Assembly: GCF_003144405.1 (NCBI RefSeq)
Contig: NZ_PENW01000005.1
Span: forward strand, 62,001-126,000
Origin: Proteus cibi
Lineage (GTDB): Bacteria > Pseudomonadota > Gammaproteobacteria > Enterobacterales > Enterobacteriaceae
Length of the DNA: 64,000 bases
Direction: 5' to 3'
A model generated the notes under the pieces. That model saw nothing but the letters and a program-made list of their open reading frames with translations. It ran no database searches and was not told where the DNA came from. Below are positions 47,063-56,466 of the stretch, one piece after another (position 1 is the first letter of the stretch; every line of letters begins with the position of its first letter). A program made the position numbers and the translations under genes.

Positions 47063-47860
47063 TTGGATTTTCTGCTCACTATTACTGAGATTCAAATCAT
47101 TAATATCTTAAATCTCGTTAATCTAGGAATGAAAGTAGAAGATGTCTGTCACCAAAATGGAATTAACAACGCCACCTATTATGATTTGCAATCAAACTAC
47201 ATTGGCATAGAATCCCATAATATTATAGCTACAATCAACGTTTTATCGTCAACAGCTAGATTTGTATAAGAAAGATCGTCTAATCATCAATTCGATATAA
47301 TCTGTTTTAACTAAACCACCTCAATCGAGGTTTTAGAAGTAATATTTACAATTGCAATTTCAGGATGATTCCTTTAATTATAAATGATTTCTCGTGTTTA
47401 TTACTGTTTAGGGCGTAATCTAAAATACCGAGTTAAGAAAACTCTGACTTGGTATAAGAAAGGCAGTTAATAATTATGGATATTATATTTTATGCACAAC
47501 AGTTTATATTGCAGAAAATGTTTCAGAGTGCTGAATATTATTAATAGAATAATATAGAAATGTTTGACAATTAAGATGAATACTTCACTCGAATAGTAAG
47601 GTATTTAAGCATTTAAAAATAAGATATTCATATCTATAATTGACCAGAACTGATATTTTTATATCTATTGAATTATTGTCAATAATAATCTTATTGAGTG
47701 GCGTCATATTCAATTATGAAAAACCTCAAAAAATGGGTTTATTGAACGATTTAATGGTTCGTTTCTCCGTAAATTTTTAAATGCTTATTTATTTGAATCT
47801 TTATCTCAAGTGAGAAAATAGCTTGTTTTTGCAAAAGGATTATAATTTCCACCGGACTCC
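47063..47860 (+). pseudogene. Decayed IS3-family insertion sequence (orfA and orfB remnants)
   Basis: 47063-47269 encodes an OrfA-like helix-turn-helix: ITEIQIINILNLVNLGMKV and DVCHQNGINNATYYDLQSNY, the IS3 pattern ending in ATYYxWxxKY. At 47693-47820 the plus strand reads IEWRHIQL then KTSKNGFIERFNGSF and FLNAYLFESLSQVRK, the C-terminal DDE-domain block of IS3 OrfB, interrupted by TGA and TAG stops. The DNA between is too eroded to read. No clear terminal repeats seen. It separates the HNH module from the ABC system. Confidence 0.8.
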
Positions 47861-48016
47861 TATACATTTAAATTATCTCCTAGCAGAGACATATAGTGCA
47901 TAATTATAAAACTCTTACTTTTTACTATATGTCTCAATTAAAGAGAAGCGAACATTATAGTTATGTCAGATTAAATTCGTACTAATAATACTACAACCAC
48001 TCTAAATTAATTTATT

Positions 48017-50035
48017 CTAAACATCTATTTTTCTTATTAATTTACCATCATTTTTATCAAAAGATATAATATTATATTTATATCCTTTTAAAGCTTGGTT
48101 AAGAATACTTTCTTCTTCAGAAGTAGCAAAAATTATTTGGCCTCCATTTATTGAGGACTCTGCAGCATCTTTAAGTAATTCAGAAAAACTTACTTTATTC
48201 GCTTCTTGTTGTCTTGGCTCATCAAAGATAACTAATTTAGGATGATTAATTGTATACTGATTACCAATAGAAAATAGGCTTAATAAGTATCCCCAAATAA
48301 TTCTTATCCCATCACTAGCTGAAGTATCAAAACCAATATCATACCCTTCTCTTGTTGGAAAATATGTATCTTCTGAAATACTAATCAAATTAGCATCAAA
48401 GCTAGTAAAATTATATTTATTAAGCCTTTTAATCAACTCATCATTTAGGCTTCTTAATTTCAAATCATCTTCAGTTGAAAGATTACCTAAAGGGAAAGAT
48501 TTTCTTTTATTTGCTAATTTAATAAATTGATTATTCAAAGAGTCTAGTTTAAGTTTTATTTCCATTAAATAATTATAAGCATCATCTATATTTTCAATTA
48601 AGTTTTCAATTTTTATTTTTTTTCTTAAAATCTCTTCTTTTATTACTAAATTATTATTGTCATTATTTTTTATTCTATTAACATCAGATTTTAATTGAGC
48701 TATTTTACTTTCCATTTCCTTTTGTTCATTGTTTTTTAGTTTCAATTTTCCTTTACTATCATCAAGAACAAACTCAAAGGCTTTTATTTGTTCTTTAATA
48801 AAAATAAGGCTACTTTCATATGTCATCAAATTATCTTCTTTTGAATGTAAATCAAGAAGATTATCATTATAATGAGCACCACAAGTTGGACATTCATTTA
48901 TATTAATATTTAAATCATTAAAAATATCCGAACTGGAAATTTTCTTTATATCTTCATACTTCCTTTTGTCATCTACTAAATTTTTAATTCTATTATTAGT
49001 GGATGAAATTTGATAATTAATATAGCTTTTATAGTTAATCAGTTCTTGTAATTTATTCTCTAATGAATTAATTTCGTCCAACTTAGCACTTATAATTTTA
49101 ACTACATCAAGATCAATCTTTTCATTCTCAAATTTAGTCTTACTATTTATATCTATATCTAGTAATTGAGATTGTAATTCTGTTTTAATATCTATCAAAG
49201 ATGATATCTTGTCTTCATTTTGAACAATTAGATCTATCTTGTAACTATCAAATTTATTTTCTGGTTGTTCAGGTATTCCAGTTGCAGTAGCAGACACTTT
49301 ATAAGCTATATTTTCCAAGTTATTTTTAATAATCTTCCATTGAATTTTTATTTCTTCAATTTTATTTTTTATAGTACTGCGCTTTAATAAATTATCATTC
49401 ACATCTAAAGATAATAAAAATTCTATAACCCTTTTTTTAGGATCCTTTATTCCAAATTGGGTTGGAATGGTTGCAAGTATTGATGACCATCCCTTTTTTT
49501 GCTCAACAAACCATGCAGGAAATAAAACTGCAGGATAAAGAGGAGAGTCTTTCCCTTGATGATTAGGCACCTTAGGAATATCCCAATTCAAAAAATTGGC
49601 AAACCAATTATAGAATCCATGTTCTCTATCAGTATCTCCTTCTCGATGTAAGAAATATGGTTCAGTCTTTTTATCTTCATTAATTTGAATAATATTAGTG
49701 TTTTCAACTCCTACAATCGTTCTTTTTAACACTGCAACTCTTGTTTCTTTGTTTTTGATAATCAATTCTACATATGAAGATATTACCTTTATTTCTTTTC
49801 CGTACTTATTTGTCAAAGCTCTTGTTAATGATGGTGGAAATGGTATTTTAGCATTACCTAGTCCTAACGCTTTTTCCATTCCAAGAACATAAGCAATTGA
49901 ATTCATGCAAGTAGATTTACCTTGAGAGTTATCCATTCTCAATAAGAATAATCCCTTACTAAAAGGGATATCAATACCATAAAGACCATCAATTGTATTC
50001 ACTCTAATTTTTAGATGAACTAATTCTAGAGACAT
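48017..50035 (-). CDS. SMC/Rad50-like ATPase of an ABC three-component system
   Basis: 672 aa. Walker A is MDNSQGKSTCMNS (34-46). Two long coiled-coil arms meet at a zinc-hook-like ECPTCGAHY near the middle (about 383). Near the C-terminus are IRIIWGYLLSLFS (signature region) and Walker B LVIFDEPRQQE. The DEPRQQ variant and gene context fit the ABC-3C class of conflict systems, in which an SMC-like ATPase acts with a middle component and an effector. It lies one base after the middle component gene. Confidence 0.87.
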   Translation of the reverse strand: MSLELVHLKIRVNTIDGLYGIDIPFSKGLFLLRMDNSQGKSTCMNSIAYVLGMEKALGLGNAKIPFPPSLTRALTNKYGKEIKVISSYVELIIKNKETRVAVLKRTIVGVENTNIIQINEDKKTEPYFLHREGDTDREHGFYNWFANFLNWDIPKVPNHQGKDSPLYPAVLFPAWFVEQKKGWSSILATIPTQFGIKDPKKRVIEFLLSLDVNDNLLKRSTIKNKIEEIKIQWKIIKNNLENIAYKVSATATGIPEQPENKFDSYKIDLIVQNEDKISSLIDIKTELQSQLLDIDINSKTKFENEKIDLDVVKIISAKLDEINSLENKLQELINYKSYINYQISSTNNRIKNLVDDKRKYEDIKKISSSDIFNDLNININECPTCGAHYNDNLLDLHSKEDNLMTYESSLIFIKEQIKAFEFVLDDSKGKLKLKNNEQKEMESKIAQLKSDVNRIKNNDNNNLVIKEEILRKKIKIENLIENIDDAYNYLMEIKLKLDSLNNQFIKLANKRKSFPLGNLSTEDDLKLRSLNDELIKRLNKYNFTSFDANLISISEDTYFPTREGYDIGFDTSASDGIRIIWGYLLSLFSIGNQYTINHPKLVIFDEPRQQEANKVSFSELLKDAAESSINGGQIIFATSEEESILNQALKGYKYNIISFDKNDGKLIRKIDV

Positions 50036-50036
50036 A

Positions 50037-50504
50037 TCATTCCACCTGAAATAATTTATTAATATTAGTTTCGGTTAAATACTTTTTATTTTTATTCAAA
50101 ACATCACATTCTTTTTCAAAAATATTTAATTTAAGTAAATTAAATGAATAAAGCTCGCCTTTTTTTGTTAGTTTTATTTTTTCATTATCTCTAACTAGAA
50201 GCTCTTCAGCTAATAATAATTCTATTGCTTTATCCAGCATAGGATCCATTCTGACTTCAGGTTTAATACTCCCTTGTTCAATAACCCAAAAAGAATAATC
50301 AATTACATTTTTATCTGACTTCAATAACCAGTTAATTACATATAGTTTCTTTAAAGAACAGGTTCTTTTTTTAGTTGTTAACAACAAAAAAATAATTAAA
50401 ATAAGACTGCAACGCCATAATGGCCTCATTTCACATGGAAGATATTCTTTTCTTCGAGTAAAGGTAAATGGGCGATTAATAATATCATCTAATTTTATAT
50501 TCAT
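50037..50504 (-). CDS. Middle component of the ABC three-component system
   Basis: 155 aa. It has RPLWRCSLILIIFLLLTTKK then CSLKKLYVINWLLKS, which is usual in ABC-3C middle components, and a C-terminal winged-helix-like part (LLAEELLVRDNEKIKLTKKG). It lies between effector and ATPase genes with 11 and 1 base gaps, so the three are one operon. It probably links ATPase and effector. Confidence 0.75.
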   Translation of the reverse strand: MNIKLDDIINRPFTFTRRKEYLPCEMRPLWRCSLILIIFLLLTTKKRTCSLKKLYVINWLLKSDKNVIDYSFWVIEQGSIKPEVRMDPMLDKAIELLLAEELLVRDNEKIKLTKKGELYSFNLLKLNIFEKECDVLNKNKKYLTETNINKLFQVE

Positions 50505-50515
50505 ACTTCACCATA

Positions 50516-51424
50516 TTAGAAATCTAATGGACACCTTATTAACCAATCTGAAATTACCCCCCAAGTTATTTTTTCTAAATCAGTGCCTTTTAAGGATGGA
50601 ACATCCAGTTCTATATTTTCTGTTAAAACTTTTATTTGTTGCGTCATTTTCTCTGACGGTTGAGAGTTAGTTGGAGATAAAATAGATAATCCAACTAAAT
50701 TATTTTCTCTCCGTTGAATATGACTATATATAATTTTATAAAGCTCAACCCAATTAGTTTTTAACTCATCAAGTAAATTCTGATAATCAAGATATTTTTG
50801 TATTAAAAATTGTCTGTATATTTTTTGTGTGGATTCTGATGGATTTATCTTGGGTAATTTTAAATTTAAATTCTCTAAAAATTTTATGTTTTTCTCTATA
50901 TAAGATATAGCATTTTCAACTGTTGTATCATCTAAATTAAGATTAAGTTGATAATAATTCTTTCTGAGAAGATCTCTTTCTATTAAATAATCACTATCTG
51001 TCTGTATGATAATTTGAAAATCATTTGAAACATATGGTAAACCTAATTTTCTTACCTTTAGTGATTTTTGTGTACAATATTGAGTTAGTTTTGAGGATTT
51101 ATTGTAAGGAGTGGCTAATATCCAACGACTTATTTTTGTTGTTCCAAATAATAACTCAAGCTCCGATACGTTTTTTTTAGTAAATTTTAAAATATCAGTA
51201 CTAATTTTTTTTCTCTGAGCTTTAACCAGTTTTTCTATATCACTTGATTGTTCAGGCAAATAACATTGGAAAGCATGACCATTTAACGTATAGCATTCCA
51301 AGCCAAAATCTCCACACTGAGTATCAGGCAAATCACAATAATTAGCAGGTTTATAATGTAAAGAAATAATACTCTTAAAGTAGCGCTCCCATTCTTTTGG
51401 GTCACTATTAGGGTTAGTATACAT
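50516..51424 (-). CDS. First gene (effector candidate) of the ABC three-component system
   Basis: 302 aa. The N-terminal part has CGDFGLECYTLNGHAFQCY (about 37-55), which resembles the D...(D/E)xK-like core of Mrr-type nucleases, with the usual final lysine position altered (QCY). The rest is helical (KNIKFLENLNLKLPKINPSES) and unassigned. Position as first gene in the operon is where ABC-3C systems carry their variable effector. Nuclease activity is a guess, because the active site is not clearly complete. Confidence 0.65.
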   Translation of the reverse strand: MYTNPNSDPKEWERYFKSIISLHYKPANYCDLPDTQCGDFGLECYTLNGHAFQCYLPEQSSDIEKLVKAQRKKISTDILKFTKKNVSELELLFGTTKISRWILATPYNKSSKLTQYCTQKSLKVRKLGLPYVSNDFQIIIQTDSDYLIERDLLRKNYYQLNLNLDDTTVENAISYIEKNIKFLENLNLKLPKINPSESTQKIYRQFLIQKYLDYQNLLDELKTNWVELYKIIYSHIQRRENNLVGLSILSPTNSQPSEKMTQQIKVLTENIELDVPSLKGTDLEKITWGVISDWLIRCPLDF

Positions 51425-51799
51425 TCCAACTCCAAAAAGATTACTTTATATTAGTATAACCTCTTGTTCTTTTAGGAGTAAATATCAGCGAACATTATAT
51501 ATGAATAAGTTCCCCCTAGATCACATATTAATACTGTATATAAAAACAGTTTAAATAACCAGTTTTATTTTATACTTTCTAGATAAAAAATAACCTTTAT
51601 TATTCAACAAATTATTAATTTTATCTTTTCGAATTATTCATTAAATAAAAATTTAATTATTCTTTTAATATTCACTAGTTATTATTTCAATTGTACAGTT
51701 TTATTTAAAATGAATAACCTTAAAGAATTATCTTTAAAAGACTATTATTTTTCATCTCAGACCTTTTTCTCACATGTTGACACTGTCAACACTCCTCCC
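51425..51799. other. AT-rich intergenic stretch upstream of the ABC system
   Basis: 375 bases without a gene. It should hold the promoter of the ABC system and the end of the replication transcript. It contains the fourth palindrome copy (51775-51791). Confidence 0.5.
51775..51791. repeat. 17-bp palindrome, copy 4
   Basis: TGTTGACACTGTCAACA, nine bases after the end of the STY4528-like gene. This is the only copy outside a coding region. Confidence 0.9.
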
Positions 51800-53002
51800 C
51801 TACCTAAAATAAGCTTCTCTAAGTTCAGCCATAACACCTGACACATACTCTCTTCTTGCACGTTTAATCACTCTTTTTTCTGCCGCTAATACGGTTTCAG
51901 GTGATTTTGGCTGCATTTTTTCCAATGGCTTATCGGTAGCGCTGTTGCCCAAATTAAATCGCCCCTCTCGAGCACGTTTGAGGTTAGCTAACAGGTACGC
52001 GATGGGATTTCTGACTGTTGTTTTTTTCATTCTATCGGCTAAATCATCAAGGAGTCGTTGCCCTAATCCATCAGGTAATGCCTTGAGTTGTCTCTCTAGC
52101 ATCATTTTATCCTCTGGATTGAGTCGTTCAGTGACTTGAGTTGACCAAAGTAGCGTTGAGTTTGTTGCTGTATACGTATCTTTTACACTCTGTGTAAAAC
52201 TACGTACGTAACGGTTCGATTTTCGAACTGGGTCGCAATCCCTTGATTTACGGCTTAGTTCGGAAATCGAACTCGGTATTTGAGTGGTGTTTTTATTACC
52301 CAGTTCGGTTTCCGAACTAGGAGTTTTTGAACTAAGTTCGATTTTAGAAGAGGTTATTTTCTTCTGCTTTTCCGTCACCATTTGTTGTGGTGTTTGTGGT
52401 GATGATAAACGCGCTTCAATAAGAGCGACACGAGCATGTCGGTGACGCATTCGTTTCTCGGTTTTGATACTTTGTAAAACAGCAATTGCTGTTAAGCGTA
52501 CTGTTTTATTGCTGTGGCTACATGCTTGAGCCACCGTATCAAGCCAACTGGGATCAAAATATTCACACTCAAACACACCTAATGGCTCATCATGCTGAGC
52601 ATAAATATTACCTCGAATACGCCCTGATTTATCTCTGACTCTTTTGCATAAACTTAGCCAGCCGGTTAATCGCAACATCAACAAGGCTCTACTGATTGTT
52701 TCTCGGGATGCTTTATCAGAATGAGGCAATGCAAGCTGGCTTTGTAACTCATCATAGGTTGGAAAAATAGCGCCCTCATTTTGTTGAGCATAAAGTCTGA
52801 TCATGACCCAAGCCATTTTATCTAATGGCGATAATCGGCTATCTAAAAATAGCCGACGAGGAATAGCATCATGCACATTGCCTAAAAATAGCAATCCACT
52901 TTGCTCATTACTCATATCACCAGATTGCGACTTTTGTGCAATATGATCCTGCATCTTTGCTAGTGTTTGTTGAATAATATTATCGACCGGCACAGTTGCC
53001 AT
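51800..53002 (-). CDS. STY4528-family ICE/pathogenicity-island replication protein
   Basis: About 400 aa from the ATG at 53002, which has GGAG nine bases upstream and shares one base with the DUF2857 stop. The N-terminal half has LLFLGNVHDAIPRRLFLDSRL and SPLDKMAWVMIRL, then a helix-turn-helix (SRETISRALLMLRLTGWLSL), as in STY4528-like proteins. A low-complexity middle (about 210-260) repeats S-x-x-E-L units that result from DNA dyads. The C-terminal half has NPIAYLLANLKRAREGRF. The role in ICE replication is inferred from the family name and location. Confidence 0.85.
   Translation of the reverse strand: MATVPVDNIIQQTLAKMQDHIAQKSQSGDMSNEQSGLLFLGNVHDAIPRRLFLDSRLSPLDKMAWVMIRLYAQQNEGAIFPTYDELQSQLALPHSDKASRETISRALLMLRLTGWLSLCKRVRDKSGRIRGNIYAQHDEPLGVFECEYFDPSWLDTVAQACSHSNKTVRLTAIAVLQSIKTEKRMRHRHARVALIEARLSSPQTPQQMVTEKQKKITSSKIELSSKTPSSETELGNKNTTQIPSSISELSRKSRDCDPVRKSNRYVRSFTQSVKDTYTATNSTLLWSTQVTERLNPEDKMMLERQLKALPDGLGQRLLDDLADRMKKTTVRNPIAYLLANLKRAREGRFNLGNSATDKPLEKMQPKSPETVLAAEKRVIKRARREYVSGVMAELREAYFR
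52213..52349. repeat. Array of GTTCGR-NNN-YCGAAC dyads inside the replication gene
   Basis: GTTCGATTTTCGAAC (52213-52227), GTTCGGAAATCGAAC (52257-52271), GTTCGGTTTCCGAAC (52302-52316) and a half-conserved GTTCGATTTTAGAAG (52335-52349). The first three start 44 and 45 bases apart. Likely protein-binding sites, for example for Rep or ParB of the ICE. Confidence 0.75.
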
Positions 53003-53526
53003 TAAATAGCACTCCACTCTTTAGTTAATGACCAGACGACAGCAAGCGGAATTTTTTGTTGCTCAGCAATATCCATCATCACTTCTAAAGCCTCTAATGA
53101 ATCAATATTATGAATTTCTGCTATTTTCCATTGTTGCCATATCAATAATTCCTGCTCTTCAGTTGGATTGATATTACGTCCCTGTTTAGCGACAATGCCT
53201 ACCAATCGACGTCGAGAACTCACCTCAATCGCAGTAAGCCCAAAAAAGTGCTGCATTAACTCTATAGAACCCTGCAATGCTAATGCTCGATTAATATATT
53301 TGATCCGTTTTTGCTCTTGACGAGCTTGTTTCAACATTGTGTTAAGATTGCAATGATTGATATTTAACGTCAAAAATGGCACCGGTGTATTCACCAGATA
53401 ATAGAGATCTTCTACCGTCAATTTATCGAGCGCTTGGATCTCATCCAGTGTTAATCCCATTGATTCAATGTGACGAATTTTTCCTGCTTTTAGTTTCATC
53501 ACAATTTCCGTTAATAGTGTATTCAT
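53002..53526 (-). CDS. DUF2857 family ICE protein
   Basis: About 174 aa from the ATG at 53526 (MNTLLTEIVMKLKAGKIRHI), which has GGAGG nine bases upstream. A longer in-frame start at 53622 overlaps parB and adds a Cys-rich stretch unlike the family. The protein is helical, with LNINHCNLNTMLKQARQE. DUF2857 proteins accompany parB and STY4528-like genes in PFGI-1/SPI-7 elements; function unknown. Confidence 0.83.
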   Translation of the reverse strand: MNTLLTEIVMKLKAGKIRHIESMGLTLDEIQALDKLTVEDLYYLVNTPVPFLTLNINHCNLNTMLKQARQEQKRIKYINRALALQGSIELMQHFFGLTAIEVSSRRRLVGIVAKQGRNINPTEEQELLIWQQWKIAEIHNIDSLEALEVMMDIAEQQKIPLAVVWSLTKEWSAI

Positions 53527-53614
53527 TGCGTTATTCCTCCATAAATCATCACAATATTGGCAGTCCAAACAACTAAACATAACAACACAATCAGCCTTGA
53601 TACTATTGGTTGAT

Positions 53615-55027
53615 TCATTCATTTATCTCAGCAGAATTTTGTCGTTGTAATTCGCGTAATCGTCGAATAATCCTGATTAATCGTAGAAATTTCATTGTGT
53701 AAGCATCATCAAGCAACGGCTCACCAAGTAAGTTCTCATTTCCTATTAATGCGTCCATAAATGGCGCTAAAGTTGAGTTTGATTCATCACCACTTAAAGC
53801 GACAAAGAGTCCATTTTGGGCATGGTGTGTTAGTGAGAATCCAGCACTTAAAGCAGATTTATTTTCTTGAATAGTAGATTCAACACCCATCACTTCGGCT
53901 AGTTCAAAGGCTAAACGAAAGGCAATATCTTGAAGATGTTCAATATCATCGTGTAATGCAGAGATATGCCAGATATCTGTGACAGACTCTAATTCGTTTA
54001 CAACCGGAATAACTTGAGATTGAGGCTCTTGTTTAATCCTTAGCTTTTTAGCTTTCGATTTTTCAGATTGCTTAATAGGCGGGTTTTCTTGCTGATCATC
54101 ATCCTTAATTGACGAGGTTATAATCTCCGAAGAGGAGTTCTGAGTTTTAGGCGATAGTTCAATCAACCAATTATCATAAGTAATCGAAGGATCAGGAATA
54201 ATCTCCAATAATGAGGTAATCAAATCATCTTTTAGGAGTTCTATTGAGTAATATTCAGCATTATCAAAAGAGTGACAAACTTGCCCAAAAACATCATTAA
54301 AGCTTTGCTCTGGTGATATTTTTGTCTTTTGAATAAAGGTGTTCCATGCTTTTTCAGCTAAGTTGCGTAAAGCTATTAACTGCGTAATTTGTGGTCTTCC
54401 CATTCCTGAATTCAGTAAATTGGGGATCCAAGGATAAAGATACTCAATTGTTGCAAACATTCGACTGATATTGGAGTGATGAACAGGATATCCCGTATTT
54501 TTGAGAAGATCAGATAGCTCCCGTTGACTTACTTCACGACCTAACTGTTCCTCGTAAATTGTGTGTGTTTTCTTTATGCCAAATGCCTTATCAATAAATG
54601 ATAATTCACCTCGAATATCATTTTCAGCAAGGTGCCCAATCATGCATTGCAATCGACCAGGCCACGGTTTCACAATACATTGAAGCGAATGAAAACGTTC
54701 ATCCCCTGTTTCAGCATAAAGCTCTGTTAAAATGGCATAACGTGTATTGCCCCCATCACTAAAAATATAAATATCATCGGTACAATCAGGATCTTTGGTG
54801 ACTTTAGGAACAGAATCTAAACCACGAGCACGAATTGAAGCTTTAATATCATCATATTTTGGATTACGTGAAGTACGTGGATTATCGGGATTAGGTCGGA
54901 GTTGCTCTAAGGTCAACACCATCGGTATTTCACTTACCGTTAATACATTTTTTGATGCTGACTGTTTAGGTGCTCTACCTCGTTGAAGCATTTTTTCATC
55001 TAAAGAAATTACTTTTTCAGCTTGCAT
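53615..55027 (-). CDS. parB: ParB-like partition protein of the ICE (TIGR03764 type)
   Basis: About 470 aa. The ATG at 55027 overlaps the dnaB stop by 11 bases. The ParB N-terminal domain has LRPNPDNPRTSRNPKYDDI and the SDGGNTRYAIL motif; a helix-turn-helix region (REVSQRELSDLLKNTGYPVHHSNISRM, in parts) follows. A long charged linker leads to a C-terminal domain. It should bind partition sites and work with ParA. Confidence 0.88.
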   Translation of the reverse strand: MQAEKVISLDEKMLQRGRAPKQSASKNVLTVSEIPMVLTLEQLRPNPDNPRTSRNPKYDDIKASIRARGLDSVPKVTKDPDCTDDIYIFSDGGNTRYAILTELYAETGDERFHSLQCIVKPWPGRLQCMIGHLAENDIRGELSFIDKAFGIKKTHTIYEEQLGREVSQRELSDLLKNTGYPVHHSNISRMFATIEYLYPWIPNLLNSGMGRPQITQLIALRNLAEKAWNTFIQKTKISPEQSFNDVFGQVCHSFDNAEYYSIELLKDDLITSLLEIIPDPSITYDNWLIELSPKTQNSSSEIITSSIKDDDQQENPPIKQSEKSKAKKLRIKQEPQSQVIPVVNELESVTDIWHISALHDDIEHLQDIAFRLAFELAEVMGVESTIQENKSALSAGFSLTHHAQNGLFVALSGDESNSTLAPFMDALIGNENLLGEPLLDDAYTMKFLRLIRIIRRLRELQRQNSAEINE

Positions 55028-56369
55028 AATGCCCACTTAATCTATTTTCAAAACGTGTGATATTTGCCTGATATTGCACTTTTACCGTACCAATAGGGCC
55101 ATTACGTTGCTTCCCTAAAATAATTTCAGCGATCCCTTTTTCTGCGCTATCAGGGTGATAAATTTCATCTCGATAAATAAACATGATCAAATCAGCATCT
55201 TGTTCTAATGCGCCTGAATCTCGTAAATCACCATTGTTAGGGCGTTTATCTACCCGATTTTCTAATGAGCGATTAAGTTGAGAAAGGGCAACAACCGGGC
55301 ATTCCATTTCTTTGGCTAATGCTTTAAGGGAACGAGAAATTTCGGCAATTTCTTGAGTCCTATTTTCTTGATTTGGGCACCGCATAAGCTGTAAATAGTC
55401 AATTAAAATAAGTGAAGGATAACCGTATTTACGAATGTTTTTTCTGACTCTAGAGCGCAGTATTGTTGGTGTCATATAACTTGAGTCATCAATAATTAAT
55501 CGCCCTTTCCATTTATCAAGCAATATGTTCATTGCATTACTTGTTCTTGCCCAATCTTCATCTTGCATATTGCCATTACGCAAATGTTGTAAAGGTATTC
55601 GTCCTAACATTGATGTAAAGCGCATTAATAACTGCGTGGTTGGCATTTCTAAGCTATAAATTTGTACAGTTTTATCAACACAATCATTCAATGCGCTTTC
55701 ACAGAAAGTGAGTCCTAGCGCGGTTTTTCCCATTGATGGGCGACCTGCCAATAAAATTAGATCACTCGGCTGAAAGCCACAGGTCATGTCATTTAATTCC
55801 TCAAATCCTGTCGGTGTTCCAGTAATCAGATTTTCATGACTACAACGTTGCTCTAGTTCATTGAGAAAGGTTTCAATTGATGAAGGGAGGTCTACATTAT
55901 CATCTAAACGTTGTTGTTCAGTAATGTTAAAAATACGTTGTTCTGTTTGTTCTAATAGTCCAGATAAATCACTACTCACATCACTCGCTTGAGTGACAAG
56001 TTCATGTCCTAATGCCAGTAATTGACGCTTTTGGCTGTAATTGGCGACATGTTCTGCATACGCCACAATATTGGCTGAACTGGGTGTATTTTTAGAAAGC
56101 TCCGCAAGATAACCAAAACCACCACATTGATTTAAAATAGATTGTTGTTCCATTGATTCAGTTAATGTAATCAAATCAACAGGTTTATTTTGTTGAAATA
56201 ATGACTGGATCGCAGAGAAGATAATTTTATGAGGACGAGAGTAAAAATAATCCGCAGAAATAATCGATGAGATATCATCCCAACGTTCATTATTAAGAAT
56301 GAGTCCACCTAATATGGCTTGCTCGGCATGAATAGAATGAGGAGGTAATTTCTGTTTTTGATTACTCAT
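55017..56369 (-). CDS. DnaB-like replicative helicase of the ICE
   Basis: 450 aa. N-terminal DnaB domain (PPHSIHAEQAILGGLIL), Walker A LAGRPSMGKTALGL (about 203-216), Walker B SLILIDYLQLM and ENRTQEIAEISRSLKALAKE, then QLNRSLENRVDKRPNNGDLR. Such genes sit between parA and parB in SPI-7/PFGI-1 elements. It probably unwinds the circular ICE for replication. Its ribosome binding site lies inside the inverted repeat 56372-56410. Confidence 0.94.
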   Translation of the reverse strand: MSNQKQKLPPHSIHAEQAILGGLILNNERWDDISSIISADYFYSRPHKIIFSAIQSLFQQNKPVDLITLTESMEQQSILNQCGGFGYLAELSKNTPSSANIVAYAEHVANYSQKRQLLALGHELVTQASDVSSDLSGLLEQTEQRIFNITEQQRLDDNVDLPSSIETFLNELEQRCSHENLITGTPTGFEELNDMTCGFQPSDLILLAGRPSMGKTALGLTFCESALNDCVDKTVQIYSLEMPTTQLLMRFTSMLGRIPLQHLRNGNMQDEDWARTSNAMNILLDKWKGRLIIDDSSYMTPTILRSRVRKNIRKYGYPSLILIDYLQLMRCPNQENRTQEIAEISRSLKALAKEMECPVVALSQLNRSLENRVDKRPNNGDLRDSGALEQDADLIMFIYRDEIYHPDSAEKGIAEIILGKQRNGPIGTVKVQYQANITRFENRLSGHYAS

Positions 56370-56371
56370 TA

Positions 56372-56410
56372 TTATCTCCCATTATATTGAATATATGTAA
56401 TGGGAGATAA
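56372..56410. promoter_or_regulatory. 13-bp inverted repeat covering the dnaB ribosome binding site
   Basis: TTATCTCCCATTA (56372-56384) pairs with TAATGGGAGATAA (56398-56410). On the minus strand the GGGAG Shine-Dalgarno of dnaB is in the arm next to the start codon, paired with CTCCC. It can act as an RNA switch or an operator. Confidence 0.7.
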
Positions 56411-56466
56411 TAAATCATTACCTCGACACGGGGAGTTGAGCATATTCAGTATTGCGCAATAAAATT

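Noticed and set aside
47381..47470. Short frame beginning MISRVYYCLGRN in the IS remnant
   Set aside because: It may be part of decayed orfB, but similarity is too weak to list on its own.
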